A stretch of 64,000 nucleotides of DNA, taken from contig NZ_FQVL01000001.1 of assembly GCF_900129355.1 (NCBI RefSeq), positions 124,001 through 188,000 of the forward strand, read 5' to 3'. The position numbers were made by a program, and so were the translations under genes. This DNA comes from Seinonella peptonophila (GTDB lineage Bacteria > Bacillota > Bacilli > Thermoactinomycetales > Thermoactinomycetaceae). Position 1 is the stretch's first letter; every line of letters begins with the position of its first letter. The notes below the pieces were generated by a model that did not search any database, was not told where the DNA came from, and was given only the letters and a program-made list of their open reading frames with translations. Below are positions 30,367 through 39,683 of the stretch, one piece after another.

Positions 30367-31425
30367 ATGGGATTGGATATGATGATCGGTGGTGCAATTC
30401 TAGTGTTTCTATTCTTGATTGGATCATATTTTTATACGAATATGACCTATATCAAGAAACCATTAGCGAAAATGTACAATGCGGGATTTACCGAGAAACA
30501 AATGAAGTTAAGAGATGGAACAGTTTTAAACTATGGAGAAGGACCAGACAATGGACAAATACCTTTATTATTGATTCACGGTCAAGGTATGAATTGGAAG
30601 GATTATGCGAAAGTACTGCCTGAGTTATCAAAACATTATCACGTATATGCTGTAGATTGCCATGGACATGGAGGATCTGATAAGAATCCTAAGAAATATT
30701 CAGCTAAAGAAATATCTAAAGATTTTATTGAATTTATTAAAGCTAAAATAGGTAAGAAAACAGTCATCTCTGGTCATTCATCGGGTGGAATGATTGCAGC
30801 ATGGATTGCATCGCATTCATCAGATCTTGTGCTAGGGGTAGTGATCGAAGATTCGCCTTTCTTTGCAACAGAACCTGGTAAACAAGAAAAGACGTATGCA
30901 TGGGTATATGATTTTAAACTGTATCAAGATTTTAAAAATCAAAACAAAGTAAAAGATTACTTCACATACTATTTAAAACATAACTATTGGAGAAAAGTTT
31001 TTGGCAATCTCCTTTGGAATAGGTTTTCAAAAGATGCTCAATCTTATAAAGAAAAGAATCCAAATGAACCAGTACACTTATTTTATTTACCTCCTACTAT
31101 CAATAGGATATTTGAATCTGTAACATATCCATATGATAGAAGGTTTGGGGAAACATTTTATGATAATACTTGGTTTGAAGACTACAATCAAGCACTGGTG
31201 CTATCAAAAATTAAAAGTCCAACTATTTTCATCAAAGCAGCCACTAAGTATGATGAAGATTTATTATTAGCAGCGTTATCAGACAAAGATGCTGATAAAG
31301 TAGTTGAATTATTAGAAAATGGAAAGAGGATCAATATTGATTCCCCTGGACATGATATACATTACGATAAACCTAAGGAATTTACGGAGATTATGGTTAA
31401 TTTTTTAGAAGATGTGCAATTGTGA
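30367..31425 (+). CDS. Membrane-anchored alpha/beta hydrolase
   Basis: The 352-residue product has one N-terminal membrane anchor (residues ~7-25) and a hydrolase domain with LLLIHGQGMNWKDYAKVLPE, AVDCHGHGGSDKNP, nucleophile motif SGHSSGG, and a C-terminal His in SPGHDIHY. The start codon is uncertain because the ribosome site is weak. It has a cap-like insert (residues ~190-280). It resembles membrane-tethered esterases; the substrate is unknown. Genes around it are unrelated. Confidence 0.78.
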   Translation: MGLDMMIGGAILVFLFLIGSYFYTNMTYIKKPLAKMYNAGFTEKQMKLRDGTVLNYGEGPDNGQIPLLLIHGQGMNWKDYAKVLPELSKHYHVYAVDCHGHGGSDKNPKKYSAKEISKDFIEFIKAKIGKKTVISGHSSGGMIAAWIASHSSDLVLGVVIEDSPFFATEPGKQEKTYAWVYDFKLYQDFKNQNKVKDYFTYYLKHNYWRKVFGNLLWNRFSKDAQSYKEKNPNEPVHLFYLPPTINRIFESVTYPYDRRFGETFYDNTWFEDYNQALVLSKIKSPTIFIKAATKYDEDLLLAALSDKDADKVVELLENGKRINIDSPGHDIHYDKPKEFTEIMVNFLEDVQL

Positions 31426-31658
31426 ATGTAGAAGAATTAGGGTGAAAGCCAGATCAAATGTATAGAATTTTTATCTATTGAGGACTACTGTTCAAGTATC
31501 TTTTTGTGTTCTTCTTCAATCAATGATATTCACCTCTTCATCTCCATTCATAGCTACTTTATTGATGATAACAAAAATAGTTAATTAACAACGATTAGTT
31601 AAAAAATGGGAACTGTGGACCGATGAGAACTATTTTACTTATATCTACCGTGTAGCTG

Positions 31659-31685
31659 AACCGTTGAATATTCAACGGTTTTTGT
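31659..31685 (+). terminator. Terminator between hydrolase and opuA operon
   Basis: AACCGTTGAA TA TTCAACGGTT followed by TTTG: perfect 10-bp stem with a tiny loop. Nothing else recognisable lies between 31426 and 31755. Confidence 0.7.
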
Positions 31686-31770
31686 TATTTAATGGTAAAA
31701 AAATGAAATATATAGATGATTGATTCCAGTAGACGAGTGGAAAACATAAGAATGAATGGAGGTAATTAGT

Positions 31771-32967
31771 TTGAAAAAAATAGAAGTTAGAAATGTCACT
31801 AAGATATTTGGTCGGACTTCTAAAAAAGCACTCAAATTATTAATTAATGGAGTGGATAAGAAACAAATATATAAAAAAACAGGACTAACAGTAGGGGTGA
31901 ATCAAGTATCTTTCGATGTAGAAACAGGTGAGATTTTTGTGATCATGGGTCTATCAGGCAGTGGTAAATCAACCTTACTACGTATGCTCAATCGATTGAT
32001 TGAACCAACAGTTGGTCAGATTTTTATTGATGGTGAAGATATTGTGCAAATGCCGATCACTCAATTACGGCATATTAGAAGGAAGAAGTTAGCAATGGTT
32101 TTTCAACACTTTGCGCTTTTTCCTCATCGAACAGTACGAGAGAATGTTGAATACGGATTGGAAATTCAAGGGGTTGAAATAGAACAAAGAAAAAATAAGG
32201 CTTTAGAAGTCTTACAGTTAGTTGGATTAGATGGTTGGGGAGAGCGGTATCCTGATGAATTAAGCGGGGGTATGCAACAACGCGTAGGATTAGCACGAGC
32301 ATTAGCAAATGATCCAGATATTCTAATGATGGATGAAGCCTTTAGTGCACTTGATCCACTCATTCGTAAGGAAATGCAGGATGAGCTATTAGAGTTACAG
32401 CGTTCATTGCAACGAACCATTATCTTCATTACACATGACCTCGACGAAGCATTACGTATTGGTGATCGGATTGCACTCATGCGCGATGGATCGATTGTTC
32501 AAATTGGAACACCTGAAGAGATTTTAACAAATCCGGCAGATGAATATGTGAAGAAATTTGTAGAAGATGTAAACTTAACGGATATTTTGACCATTGAGTC
32601 AATCATGCGCAAAGGAGAAACGGTTCTGATTGGACGAGAGGGTTGTCGTGTTGCTTTGAAAAAGATGCGCGAAAAGGGCATTCCAACTCTGGTAGCAATT
32701 GATCGGGATAAAAAAGTACAGGGATTATTGACAGCGGACGGTGCTCGAAAAGCGTTAGAGACTGGAAAATCAGTTGCTGATGTGTTGGTCCATGATGTGG
32801 TGCAAGTTTCAAAAGAGAGCTCAATTAGTGAATTACTTCCCATTATGGCGGAGCAAGATTTCACTCATCCAGCAGTAGTAGTAGATGATAATCAGCGATT
32901 AATAGGTATTGTGGGTCGTGGCGCTATCTTTGCCGCACTAGCAGGAACAGGAGGTGAAGATAAGTGA
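31771..32967 (+). CDS. opuAA: Glycine betaine/proline betaine ABC transporter, ATP-binding subunit
   Basis: TTG 31771 is preceded by GGAGG at good spacing; the upstream ATG contains that site itself. The ~398-residue protein has Walker A GLSGSGKST, signature LSGGMQQRVGLARAL, Walker B ILMMDEAFSALD and two C-terminal CBS domains (~residues 275-395) that sense ionic strength in OpuA-type transporters. It energises uptake of compatible solutes during osmotic stress. Its stop overlaps the start of the next gene by 4 bases. Confidence 0.93.
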   Translation: MKKIEVRNVTKIFGRTSKKALKLLINGVDKKQIYKKTGLTVGVNQVSFDVETGEIFVIMGLSGSGKSTLLRMLNRLIEPTVGQIFIDGEDIVQMPITQLRHIRRKKLAMVFQHFALFPHRTVRENVEYGLEIQGVEIEQRKNKALEVLQLVGLDGWGERYPDELSGGMQQRVGLARALANDPDILMMDEAFSALDPLIRKEMQDELLELQRSLQRTIIFITHDLDEALRIGDRIALMRDGSIVQIGTPEEILTNPADEYVKKFVEDVNLTDILTIESIMRKGETVLIGREGCRVALKKMREKGIPTLVAIDRDKKVQGLLTADGARKALETGKSVADVLVHDVVQVSKESSISELLPIMAEQDFTHPAVVVDDNQRLIGIVGRGAIFAALAGTGGEDK

Positions 32968-34661
32968 CTGCATTTAAATTACCACTTGCGGAATGGATTG
33001 ATGCCATTGTCAATTGGCTACAAGTTCATTGGAAACCCTTATTTCAATTGATTAGCCATCTAATCCAACCAACTGTTGATTTTTTTCAGCGTTTCCTCAC
33101 TGTTATGCCTTCACTTGTTACGATCCTTCTAATCGGGACAATCGCATGGTGGATCAGTCGCTTTCGTATTGCCATCTTCACCATTATTGGACTTTTATTG
33201 ATCGATCACTTAGGTTACTGGAAAGCAAGTATTGAAACACTTTCTCTTGTATTAACAGCAACTTTGATTTCATTGATCATAGGTATTCCTATTGGATTAT
33301 GGTCAGGAAAAGATGAACGAATACAAAATATCGTAAAACCAATTCTCGACTTTATGCAAACGATGCCAGCATTTGTTTATCTAATTCCTGCCGTATTCTT
33401 TTTTTCATTAGGAACGATACCTGGCGTTTTTGCTTCAGTTATCTTTGCTATGCCTCCTACCATTCGCTTTACAAGTCTAGGATTACGCCAAGTCTCACTT
33501 GAATTAAAAGAAGCAGCAGATGCATTTGGATCAACACCTTGGCAAAAGCTATGGAAGGTTGAAATCCCATTAGCTAAACCTACTATTTTGGCAGGAATTA
33601 ACCAAACCATTATGCTTTCTTTGTCAATGGTTGTCGTCTCTTCCATGATTGGGGCAGGTGGATTAGGATCGATCGTTCTAGAATCGATTTCACGCCTAAA
33701 AGTAGGTCGTGGCTTTGAAGCAGGGCTTTCTATTGTGATTATTGCGATTCTATTAGACCGTTTAACTCAAAATGTAGGAGATCAAAGTAATAAAAAACGG
33801 CAAGGTTATAGCTTTTGGAGAAAATGGACAGGAATTGTGTTATCTGTTGTTATCGGGGTACTTGCTATCATAAGCATTTTTCCACGCGAAGAAGGAGAAA
33901 AAGTAACCCTTGCTTATGTGAATTGGGAGACTGAGATTGCAAGTACACATGTTTTGAAAAACGTTTTAGAAAGTCAAGGATTTCAAGTAGAAATGAAACA
34001 GGTAGAGGCAGGGCCGATGTGGCAAGGGGTTGCTTCGGGAACGGTAGATGCTCATGTAGCAGCTTGGCTCCCTACAACCTCTAAACCGTTAATGGAAGCA
34101 AGCAAGGGTAAGGTGGATGATTTAGGTCCAAATTTAGAAGGAACCCGAGTAGGTTTAGTTGTGCCTAAATACGTATCAATTCGTTCAATTGATGAATTGG
34201 CATCAGTGTCTGATCGGTTCAAAGGACAGATAATTGGAATCGATCCAGGAGCAGGTTTAATGAGTAAAACACAATCAGTGATAAAAAATTATCATTTGCC
34301 AATGAAGTTAGTGGAAGGCTCTGATGCAGCGATGACTGCCTCACTTGCAAAAGCAATCAAGGAAAAAGAGTGGATAGTGGTAACCGGTTGGGTTCCACAC
34401 TGGAAATTTGCGATTTATGATCTTAAATTTCTAGAGGACCCAAAAGGAATGTATGGAGGAACAGAGAGTATTCATACAATTGTGCGTAAAGGGTTGAAGC
34501 AGGATAAACCAAAAGTTTATCAGATTATCGACCGTTTTCATTGGACAGTGAATGATATGCAAGAGGTGATGATGAAGATACACAGTGGCACTTCACCTGA
34601 TGCGGCTGCAAAGGAATGGATTCAAAAGCATCCAAAACTAGTGAAGCAATGGGTAAAGTAA
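32964..34661 (+). CDS. opuABC: OpuA permease fused to glycine-betaine-binding protein
   Basis: GTG 32964 overlaps the ATPase stop and has GGAGGTGA in front. The 565-residue product joins a BPD_transp_1 permease (about 7 membrane segments; EAADAFGSTPWQKLWKVEIP is the EAA loop) to a periplasmic-type OpuAC domain (from ~residue 305) with the Trp-rich betaine cage (VNWETE, AAWLPTT, TGWVPHW). In Bacillus these are two proteins; the fusion is like Lactococcus OpuABC. It needs two copies per transporter, so two binding domains. Confidence 0.92.
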   Translation: MTAFKLPLAEWIDAIVNWLQVHWKPLFQLISHLIQPTVDFFQRFLTVMPSLVTILLIGTIAWWISRFRIAIFTIIGLLLIDHLGYWKASIETLSLVLTATLISLIIGIPIGLWSGKDERIQNIVKPILDFMQTMPAFVYLIPAVFFFSLGTIPGVFASVIFAMPPTIRFTSLGLRQVSLELKEAADAFGSTPWQKLWKVEIPLAKPTILAGINQTIMLSLSMVVVSSMIGAGGLGSIVLESISRLKVGRGFEAGLSIVIIAILLDRLTQNVGDQSNKKRQGYSFWRKWTGIVLSVVIGVLAIISIFPREEGEKVTLAYVNWETEIASTHVLKNVLESQGFQVEMKQVEAGPMWQGVASGTVDAHVAAWLPTTSKPLMEASKGKVDDLGPNLEGTRVGLVVPKYVSIRSIDELASVSDRFKGQIIGIDPGAGLMSKTQSVIKNYHLPMKLVEGSDAAMTASLAKAIKEKEWIVVTGWVPHWKFAIYDLKFLEDPKGMYGGTESIHTIVRKGLKQDKPKVYQIIDRFHWTVNDMQEVMMKIHSGTSPDAAAKEWIQKHPKLVKQWVK

Positions 34662-34730
34662 TTTTTCTTCAGTAAAAAAAGAAGATTGATCCCACAAGAA
34701 GTAACATAGATCGTCTATCAATATATATTC

Positions 34731-34762
34731 AGGATGAAGGCTCAATCACCTTCATCCTTTTT
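34731..34762 (+). terminator. Terminator of opuA operon
   Basis: AGGATGAAGG CTCAATCA CCTTCATCCT followed by TTTTT. Confidence 0.85.
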
Positions 34763-34822
34763 AATGAGCAAATTATATTAACAAGACATAAAATAATCGA
34801 AATAGAATAAGAGGTGATAGAT

Positions 34823-35377
34823 TTGAAAAAAGTTGTTCTTGATCCAGGGCATGGTGGGAATGATTCTGGAGCGACAAATGGGTCATATCAAGAAAAGGAT
34901 TTCACTTTACAAATCTCTCTGGCAATTCGCGATTACTTGAAATCTCAATATCAAGCTGATATTTATATGACTCGTACAACTGACCAAACCGTTAGTTTAA
35001 AAGAGCGGACAGATTATGCTAATCGTCTGAAAGCTGACTTCTTCTGCTCTATCCATGTCAACGCAGGAAAGGGAACAGGATGGGAGGGCTATATTTTTAA
35101 TGGTAGGGTACCCTCTTCAACAATTCGATATCGTGATATGATCCATCATACAGTAATTGAAGCAATTGGGCAGAAATATAGTGTCAACGATCGAGGTGAA
35201 AAGAGAGCTAATTTTCATGTTCTTCGTGAGACTCAGATGTCATCTATCTTACTGGAAAACTTATTTATTGATCATTCAACTGATATTCGATTACTCACAA
35301 ACAGAATGTTTATTCAGGATTTATCCCATGCGATTGCAATAGGAATTGCGAAAGCTCTTCATCTACCTTCTGTTTAA
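34823..35377 (+). CDS. N-acetylmuramoyl-L-alanine amidase (Amidase_3), no signal peptide
   Basis: TTG 34823 lies behind GAGGTG. The 184-residue protein is a bare Amidase_3 domain with zinc ligands in VVLDPGHGG (His), YQEKDFTL (Glu), SIHVNA (His) and the catalytic Glu in ILLENLF. It cuts the amide between MurNAc and the stem peptide. With no signal peptide or wall-binding domain it resembles mother-cell-lysis or spore enzymes of the CwlC type, or a prophage lysin; no phage genes adjoin. Confidence 0.85.
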   Translation: MKKVVLDPGHGGNDSGATNGSYQEKDFTLQISLAIRDYLKSQYQADIYMTRTTDQTVSLKERTDYANRLKADFFCSIHVNAGKGTGWEGYIFNGRVPSSTIRYRDMIHHTVIEAIGQKYSVNDRGEKRANFHVLRETQMSSILLENLFIDHSTDIRLLTNRMFIQDLSHAIAIGIAKALHLPSV

Positions 35378-35550
35378 AGTATGCTATAATAATATACAGA
35401 CATATATATAATTGAAGGAAGAATGAGAAAAGTGAATTACATCAAGATCTACATCGAACTTACCATCTAATGAAGAAAAATATTAATAATTGAATCATAT
35501 ATTTTTTAGCAAAGAAAGCCCATATCCTTCAAGATGAGGAGGCGCCTAAA

Positions 35551-35886
35551 TTGGTCATTTTAAGTGTGATCTTGGGCATCGTCTTTATCTTAACTGGTTG
35601 TGCAAAAATCTTTCAGTTCAATCTACAAGTAGAAGATTGGGAAGAGTATGGTTATCCGCTTTGGCTGATGAATGTGACAGGGATTATCGAAGTGCTTTGT
35701 GGTATCGCTTTTGTATTTGGAGGTTTATTTCACCACTTAGCCGTTGGCGCAAGTATCTTAATTGCGATCATTCTCTTAGTTGGACTGTATACGTGTTTGA
35801 CGCGTGAAAAACGCCTCTGGAAGCGGTCAATTTTTTTAATTATACTTTTCATTGCAGATTTAATTGTGATGATAGGATTTTATTGA
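35551..35886 (+). CDS. DoxX-family membrane protein
   Basis: TTG 35551 follows GAGGAGG. The 111-residue product has four membrane segments with ILTGCAKIFQF near the N-terminus and MNVTGIIEVLCGIAFVFGGL, typical of DoxX-like proteins. The family is a small membrane protein linked to thiol or oxidative stress in some bacteria, role unproven here. A TATAAT at 35387 and a 15-codon frame (35423-35470) lie upstream. Confidence 0.75.
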   Translation: MVILSVILGIVFILTGCAKIFQFNLQVEDWEEYGYPLWLMNVTGIIEVLCGIAFVFGGLFHHLAVGASILIAIILLVGLYTCLTREKRLWKRSIFLIILFIADLIVMIGFY

Positions 35887-35890
35887 GAAA

Positions 35891-35927
35891 AAGGGCTGTT
35901 GCGAATTCGCGATAGCCCTTGTTTTTT
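35891..35927 (+). terminator. Terminator of doxX gene
   Basis: AAGGGCT/AGCCCTT stem with inner pairing TTGCG/CGCGA, followed by TTTTTT. Confidence 0.75.
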
Positions 35928-35942
35928 GTCAGAATAATGGAG

Positions 35943-35985
35943 TTATCCACAGATATTGGAAGATTGTGGATAACTCTGTGGATAA
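35943..35985. promoter_or_regulatory. Cluster of three perfect DnaA boxes
   Basis: TTATCCACA at 35943-35951 (plus), and TGTGGATAA (its complement) at 35965-35973 and 35977-35985. All three equal the consensus TTATNCACA with C in the variable position. They sit between a terminator and an HD-domain gene, 31 bases before its start. Confidence 0.75.
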
Positions 35986-36015
35986 CTCTATTTTAGTGAG
36001 GTGATACTTATAGCT

Positions 36016-37128
36016 ATGAATCCATTAATCAGGCAATATGCTGTAAATCAGCATATGGTTCATTTAAAAGATCCGAATAACCCCATTCGACAAATAATCA
36101 TAAACGAGAAATTAGGGCTATGGAAAGATACATTCGGTAAAGACATTGATAGGATGTTTGACTGGGATTTGGTTCCTGTTCCTCTAGTTGAAGATGCACT
36201 CAATTATACGCCGGATGGTCAGGAATTAATCGACCCTTTCTCGAAAGAGCAAAAATTAGAGATATATAATCAGGCTTTTCAGCTAAGTGACCAGACCACA
36301 AAAGGCAACCCAAATCACAATCTACGCCATCATCAACAGTTTGTTACCAATCAACACAATGGTTATAATGCGTTTGAACAGGCTGTCGAAGAAGTAACCG
36401 GCACTCCATTTCGTTTCCCTGAATACCAGAAATTGGTCGCTGAAATAGCCGGAGCACTTCATGATTGTCATCATATGGGTGCCGCTTTTCTAACCGATGT
36501 TCCACCTGAAAAACGAAAATATTTACCTGAGGTAGGCAACAATGTGACAATGGAAAGTTTATCAGCGGTTCAAGCTGATTATTTTTTAAAGCAACAAGGC
36601 TTTAATGTCCCAGCGCGATTAAAAGGAAGTTTTGTTATTGATGCGACCAAAAATGATCCCCAAGCTAGATTTGGTGGGAGTGCAACTCCAAAAAGCTTTG
36701 ATGGCGCATTGGCTAGAGCAGCCGATATTTTTCTGCTTAGCGAGTTATATACATCGCTTAAAGATCATGTAGACATTCATTTTATAGAAAATGGGCTTAC
36801 ACCCCCTGCTACAAGATTGGGGGATCTATTTAATCGAGTTGGATTTTTTTATAATCATGTAGGGAACACAATGGATATACTTGATAAGGCGTCGAATGAC
36901 TTAGCTGATTCACTCGATATAGATGCGAAATCAAAAATGAAGTTACAAGGCTCGTTAAAAAAAACAAAATTGACCGAGCGTTTGGGATGGAGAGCAGGTC
37001 TTGCTCATCAGAAAAAGCAACTAAAGATGTTAGAAGAAGGAGATCCGGCTCTACACGGGATGCTGCGTTCAACGTTGGCAAGTGCTGGGTATCGTGTAGC
37101 TGGTGATGATATTATAAAAGAAAGATGA
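36016..37128 (+). CDS. HD-domain-like protein downstream of DnaA boxes
   Basis: ATG 36016 follows GAGGTGA. The 370-residue product is soluble. Residues ~100-260 carry HD-superfamily-like motifs: NHNLRHHQQF (first His), AGALHDCHHMG (HD dyad) and ARAADIFLL (last Asp), the pattern of metal phosphohydrolases acting on nucleotides or phosphorylated metabolites. The C-terminus is charged (GSLKKTKLTERLGWRAGLAHQ at shorter stretch). The family is not recognised more exactly. DnaA control is suggested by the boxes upstream; that would be unusual. Confidence 0.6.
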   Translation: MNPLIRQYAVNQHMVHLKDPNNPIRQIIINEKLGLWKDTFGKDIDRMFDWDLVPVPLVEDALNYTPDGQELIDPFSKEQKLEIYNQAFQLSDQTTKGNPNHNLRHHQQFVTNQHNGYNAFEQAVEEVTGTPFRFPEYQKLVAEIAGALHDCHHMGAAFLTDVPPEKRKYLPEVGNNVTMESLSAVQADYFLKQQGFNVPARLKGSFVIDATKNDPQARFGGSATPKSFDGALARAADIFLLSELYTSLKDHVDIHFIENGLTPPATRLGDLFNRVGFFYNHVGNTMDILDKASNDLADSLDIDAKSKMKLQGSLKKTKLTERLGWRAGLAHQKKQLKMLEEGDPALHGMLRSTLASAGYRVAGDDIIKER

Positions 37129-38013
37129 TCATATATCAGAATGAGCGATTTCTTTTTCATAAGTAAACCCCTCTCCTAAAACGTCTCTAGCATCATGAAC
37201 AACAATAAAGGCATGAGGATCATTGATCAAAACGAGCTCTTTTAATTTTGGGAGTTCATAAGCAGCGATAACAATATACAATATTTCTTTGGCGTTACCT
37301 GTGTAGGCCCCTCGGCCATGCATAATAGTAACGCCTCGACCCATTCGCTTGGTGATCTCTGTTGAAATATTTGACGCACGTTCTGAAATGATGGTTACGG
37401 CCTTTGATCGATTGAGCCCTTCGATGACAAAGTCGATAATTTTAGCACCAACAAAAACAGTAATTAAGGTATACATGGTTGTGGTAAGTCCGATTACAAA
37501 GATTGAAACAAGTAAAACACATAAGTCGAAAAGAAACATAATCTGACCAATACTAATGCCAAAATATTTGTGTAATATACGCGCAATAATATCAACCCCG
37601 CCTGTAGTCCCACCTGTCCGGATCACAATCCCTAAACCTAATCCCACGAAAATCCCAGTAAAAAGGGCTGCTAACAACAGATCATCCATTGGATACTTCC
37701 AATTGGCAGTTATATTAAGAAATAGGGTAACCGATCCTAATCCGACCAAACTATATATAAAAGTCTGTTTCCCTAATATTTTATAGCCGATAATAAATAG
37801 CGGAATATTAATAATGAACATGATAGTACCTGGTGACCATCCGTATAGATAGTGCAACAGGATGGAGATCCCCGCAAAACCGCCTTCTGCTAAGTGATTG
37901 GCAATCGCAAAAGAATTAACACCGATTGAAAATAGAAAAGAACCCAAAATGATAAGGATGAGACTTTTAAGATGCGTGAACCAGCTTTTTTTCATAATTT
38001 GTTTCCTTTCCAT
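37129..38013 (-). CDS. YitT-family membrane protein (DUF161 + DUF2179)
   Basis: GGAGGAG lies ahead of ATG 38013. The 294-residue protein has five or six membrane segments with the family's GVNSFAIANHLAEGGFAGIS and GTTGGVDIIARIL motifs, then a cytoplasmic DUF2179 domain (KAVTIISERASNISTEI, GRGVTIMHGRGAYTG). YitT proteins are integral membrane proteins with no settled transport substrate. Its 3' end abuts the HD-domain gene's stop. Confidence 0.88.
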   Translation of the reverse strand: MERKQIMKKSWFTHLKSLILIILGSFLFSIGVNSFAIANHLAEGGFAGISILLHYLYGWSPGTIMFIINIPLFIIGYKILGKQTFIYSLVGLGSVTLFLNITANWKYPMDDLLLAALFTGIFVGLGLGIVIRTGGTTGGVDIIARILHKYFGISIGQIMFLFDLCVLLVSIFVIGLTTTMYTLITVFVGAKIIDFVIEGLNRSKAVTIISERASNISTEITKRMGRGVTIMHGRGAYTGNAKEILYIVIAAYELPKLKELVLINDPHAFIVVHDARDVLGEGFTYEKEIAHSDI

Positions 38014-38110
38014 GATTACTCCTCCTTAGACTACCCTGGATGTAGAAAATGATAACATTGGAGTTCTGACTCCAAATCAGGTAACATGAAAGTTGTGGGA
38101 GGCGATGATT

Positions 38111-38443
38111 TTGCCAAGAACTATACAAGATATCCAATTGGAAGTGGATCAATATATTAGTCAGTTTAAAGAAGGATATTTCCAACCTCTCTCGATGCTC
38201 GCTCGTTTAACAGAAGAAGTGGGTGAACTCGCCCGTGAAGTGAACCATCGATTTGGCGAAAAGCCAAAGAAACCAGAAGAGGCTGATAATTCTATTGAAA
38301 ACGAATTAGGGGATCTTATCTTTATTATTGCTTGTTTTGCAAATGCATTAAAGATCGATTTAGATCAATCTTTTTCACAAGTAATGGAGAAATATCGTGT
38401 TCGCGATCAGAAGCGGTGGACATATCGAGAGACAGAATCATGA
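38111..38443 (+). CDS. MazG-type nucleotide pyrophosphohydrolase (YpjD-like)
   Basis: TTG 38111 fits GGAGG at eight bases. The 110-residue protein has the MazG motifs EEVGELAREV (E-x-x-E) and NELGDLIFIIACFANAL (D helix), which bind Mg and hydrolyse an NTP to NMP and PPi. It starts the conserved mazG-dapB-mgsA operon, as ypjD does in Bacillus subtilis. It overlaps nothing and lies 13 bases before dapB. Confidence 0.87.
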   Translation: MPRTIQDIQLEVDQYISQFKEGYFQPLSMLARLTEEVGELAREVNHRFGEKPKKPEEADNSIENELGDLIFIIACFANALKIDLDQSFSQVMEKYRVRDQKRWTYRETES

Positions 38444-38456
38444 GGAGAAGTGAAAG

Positions 38457-39263
38457 ATGAATATACAAGTCATCGTAGCTGGATCAACTGGAAAAATGGG
38501 TCGAGAAGTTGTCAAGATGCTAGGTCAACATGAGTATTTCGAGTTTGTTTGCGGAGTATCTCGTAGTTTGGCAGGGAAAGATGCAGGTGAAGCAATTGGT
38601 TTGTCCCACTTAGGCGTTCCTTTGGTGGCGTCTGTACAAGAAGCGATTCAACGTTATCCGCATGCAGATGTATTAGTCGATTTCACACAACCTAGAAGTG
38701 TTTTAGAACACGCTTTTATGGCTTTGAATGCTGGAATTCGTCCTGTAATCGGGACATCTGGGCTGAATGAGGAACAGATAGAAAGATTGAAAAATGAAGC
38801 TCAACAGAAAAATTTGGGTGCAATCGTTGCCCCGAATTTTGCAATTGGCGCTGTATTGATGATGGTTTTTGCGGCACAAGCTGCGAAATATTTACCACAT
38901 GTGGAAATTGTAGAATCCCATCACGACCAAAAATTGGACGCACCTTCGGGGACTGCGGTGAAAACAGCAGAGAGTATCTTGGAACATCGTTCAGGTATCA
39001 TTGAACAAGGACATAATCAGGAGGAAGAATTGTTGCAAGGAGCTCGAGGAGCTTATTATCATGGTTTCCGGATTCATAGTATTCGCTTACCTGGATTAAT
39101 TGCTCACCAGGAAGTGTTATTTGGTGGTTCCGGTCAATTGCTGACGATTCGACATGACTCTTTTGATCGTGAATCGTTTATGCCTGGTGTAAAAATAGCA
39201 ATTGAACAGGTTATGAAAAAGGATGAGCTTATTTATGGATTGGAGAAGTTACTGGAAGAGTAG
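38457..39263 (+). CDS. dapB: 4-hydroxy-tetrahydrodipicolinate reductase
   Basis: The 268-residue enzyme has the N-terminal NAD(P)H motif VAGSTGKMGREV and the catalytic region ESHHDQKLDAPSGTA. It makes tetrahydrodipicolinate for lysine, diaminopimelate (cell wall) and, in spore-formers, dipicolinate. GGAGAAG precedes the ATG. It lies between mazG and mgsA in an order known from Bacillus. Confidence 0.96.
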   Translation: MNIQVIVAGSTGKMGREVVKMLGQHEYFEFVCGVSRSLAGKDAGEAIGLSHLGVPLVASVQEAIQRYPHADVLVDFTQPRSVLEHAFMALNAGIRPVIGTSGLNEEQIERLKNEAQQKNLGAIVAPNFAIGAVLMMVFAAQAAKYLPHVEIVESHHDQKLDAPSGTAVKTAESILEHRSGIIEQGHNQEEELLQGARGAYYHGFRIHSIRLPGLIAHQEVLFGGSGQLLTIRHDSFDRESFMPGVKIAIEQVMKKDELIYGLEKLLEE

Positions 39264-39287
39264 AATGATTTGAACGAAAGGGTGTAC

Positions 39288-39683
39288 ATGTTGAGAATAG
39301 CCTTGATAGCTCACGATCGAATGAAAGAACAAATGGTACAATTTTCTATTGCTTATGAACCGATACTGGAAAAGCATAAATTATATGCAACGGGAACAAC
39401 AGGAACCAAGATTATGGAAAATACGAATCTAGAGGTAAAACGTTTTCTTTCAGGTCCTTTTGGTGGGGATCAAGAGATAGGGGCATTAATAGCGAAAAAT
39501 AAGATGGATTTAGTATTGTTTTTCCGAGATCCATTAACCTCTCAACCACATGAGCCCGACATTTTAGCTCTATTACGATTAGCTGATGTTCATAACATAC
39601 CGGTCGCCACAAATATGGCTACTGCAGAGATACTGATTCGGTCGATAGATCAGGGGGATTTGGCTTGGCGAGATTCGATTTAA
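39288..39683 (+). CDS. mgsA: Methylglyoxal synthase
   Basis: ATG 39288 is five bases from AAAGGG. The 131-residue protein starts [16 protein letters not shown] and has [20 protein letters not shown] and [14 protein letters not shown] with the catalytic Asp and His of the family. It turns dihydroxyacetone phosphate into methylglyoxal, a glycolytic bypass. The gene overlaps cca by 19 bases. In B. subtilis the bacillithiol genes bshB1 and bshA lie between mgsA and cca; they are absent here. Confidence 0.93.
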   Translation: MLRIALIAHDRMKEQMVQFSIAYEPILEKHKLYATGTTGTKIMENTNLEVKRFLSGPFGGDQEIGALIAKNKMDLVLFFRDPLTSQPHEPDILALLRLADVHNIPVATNMATAEILIRSIDQGDLAWRDSI

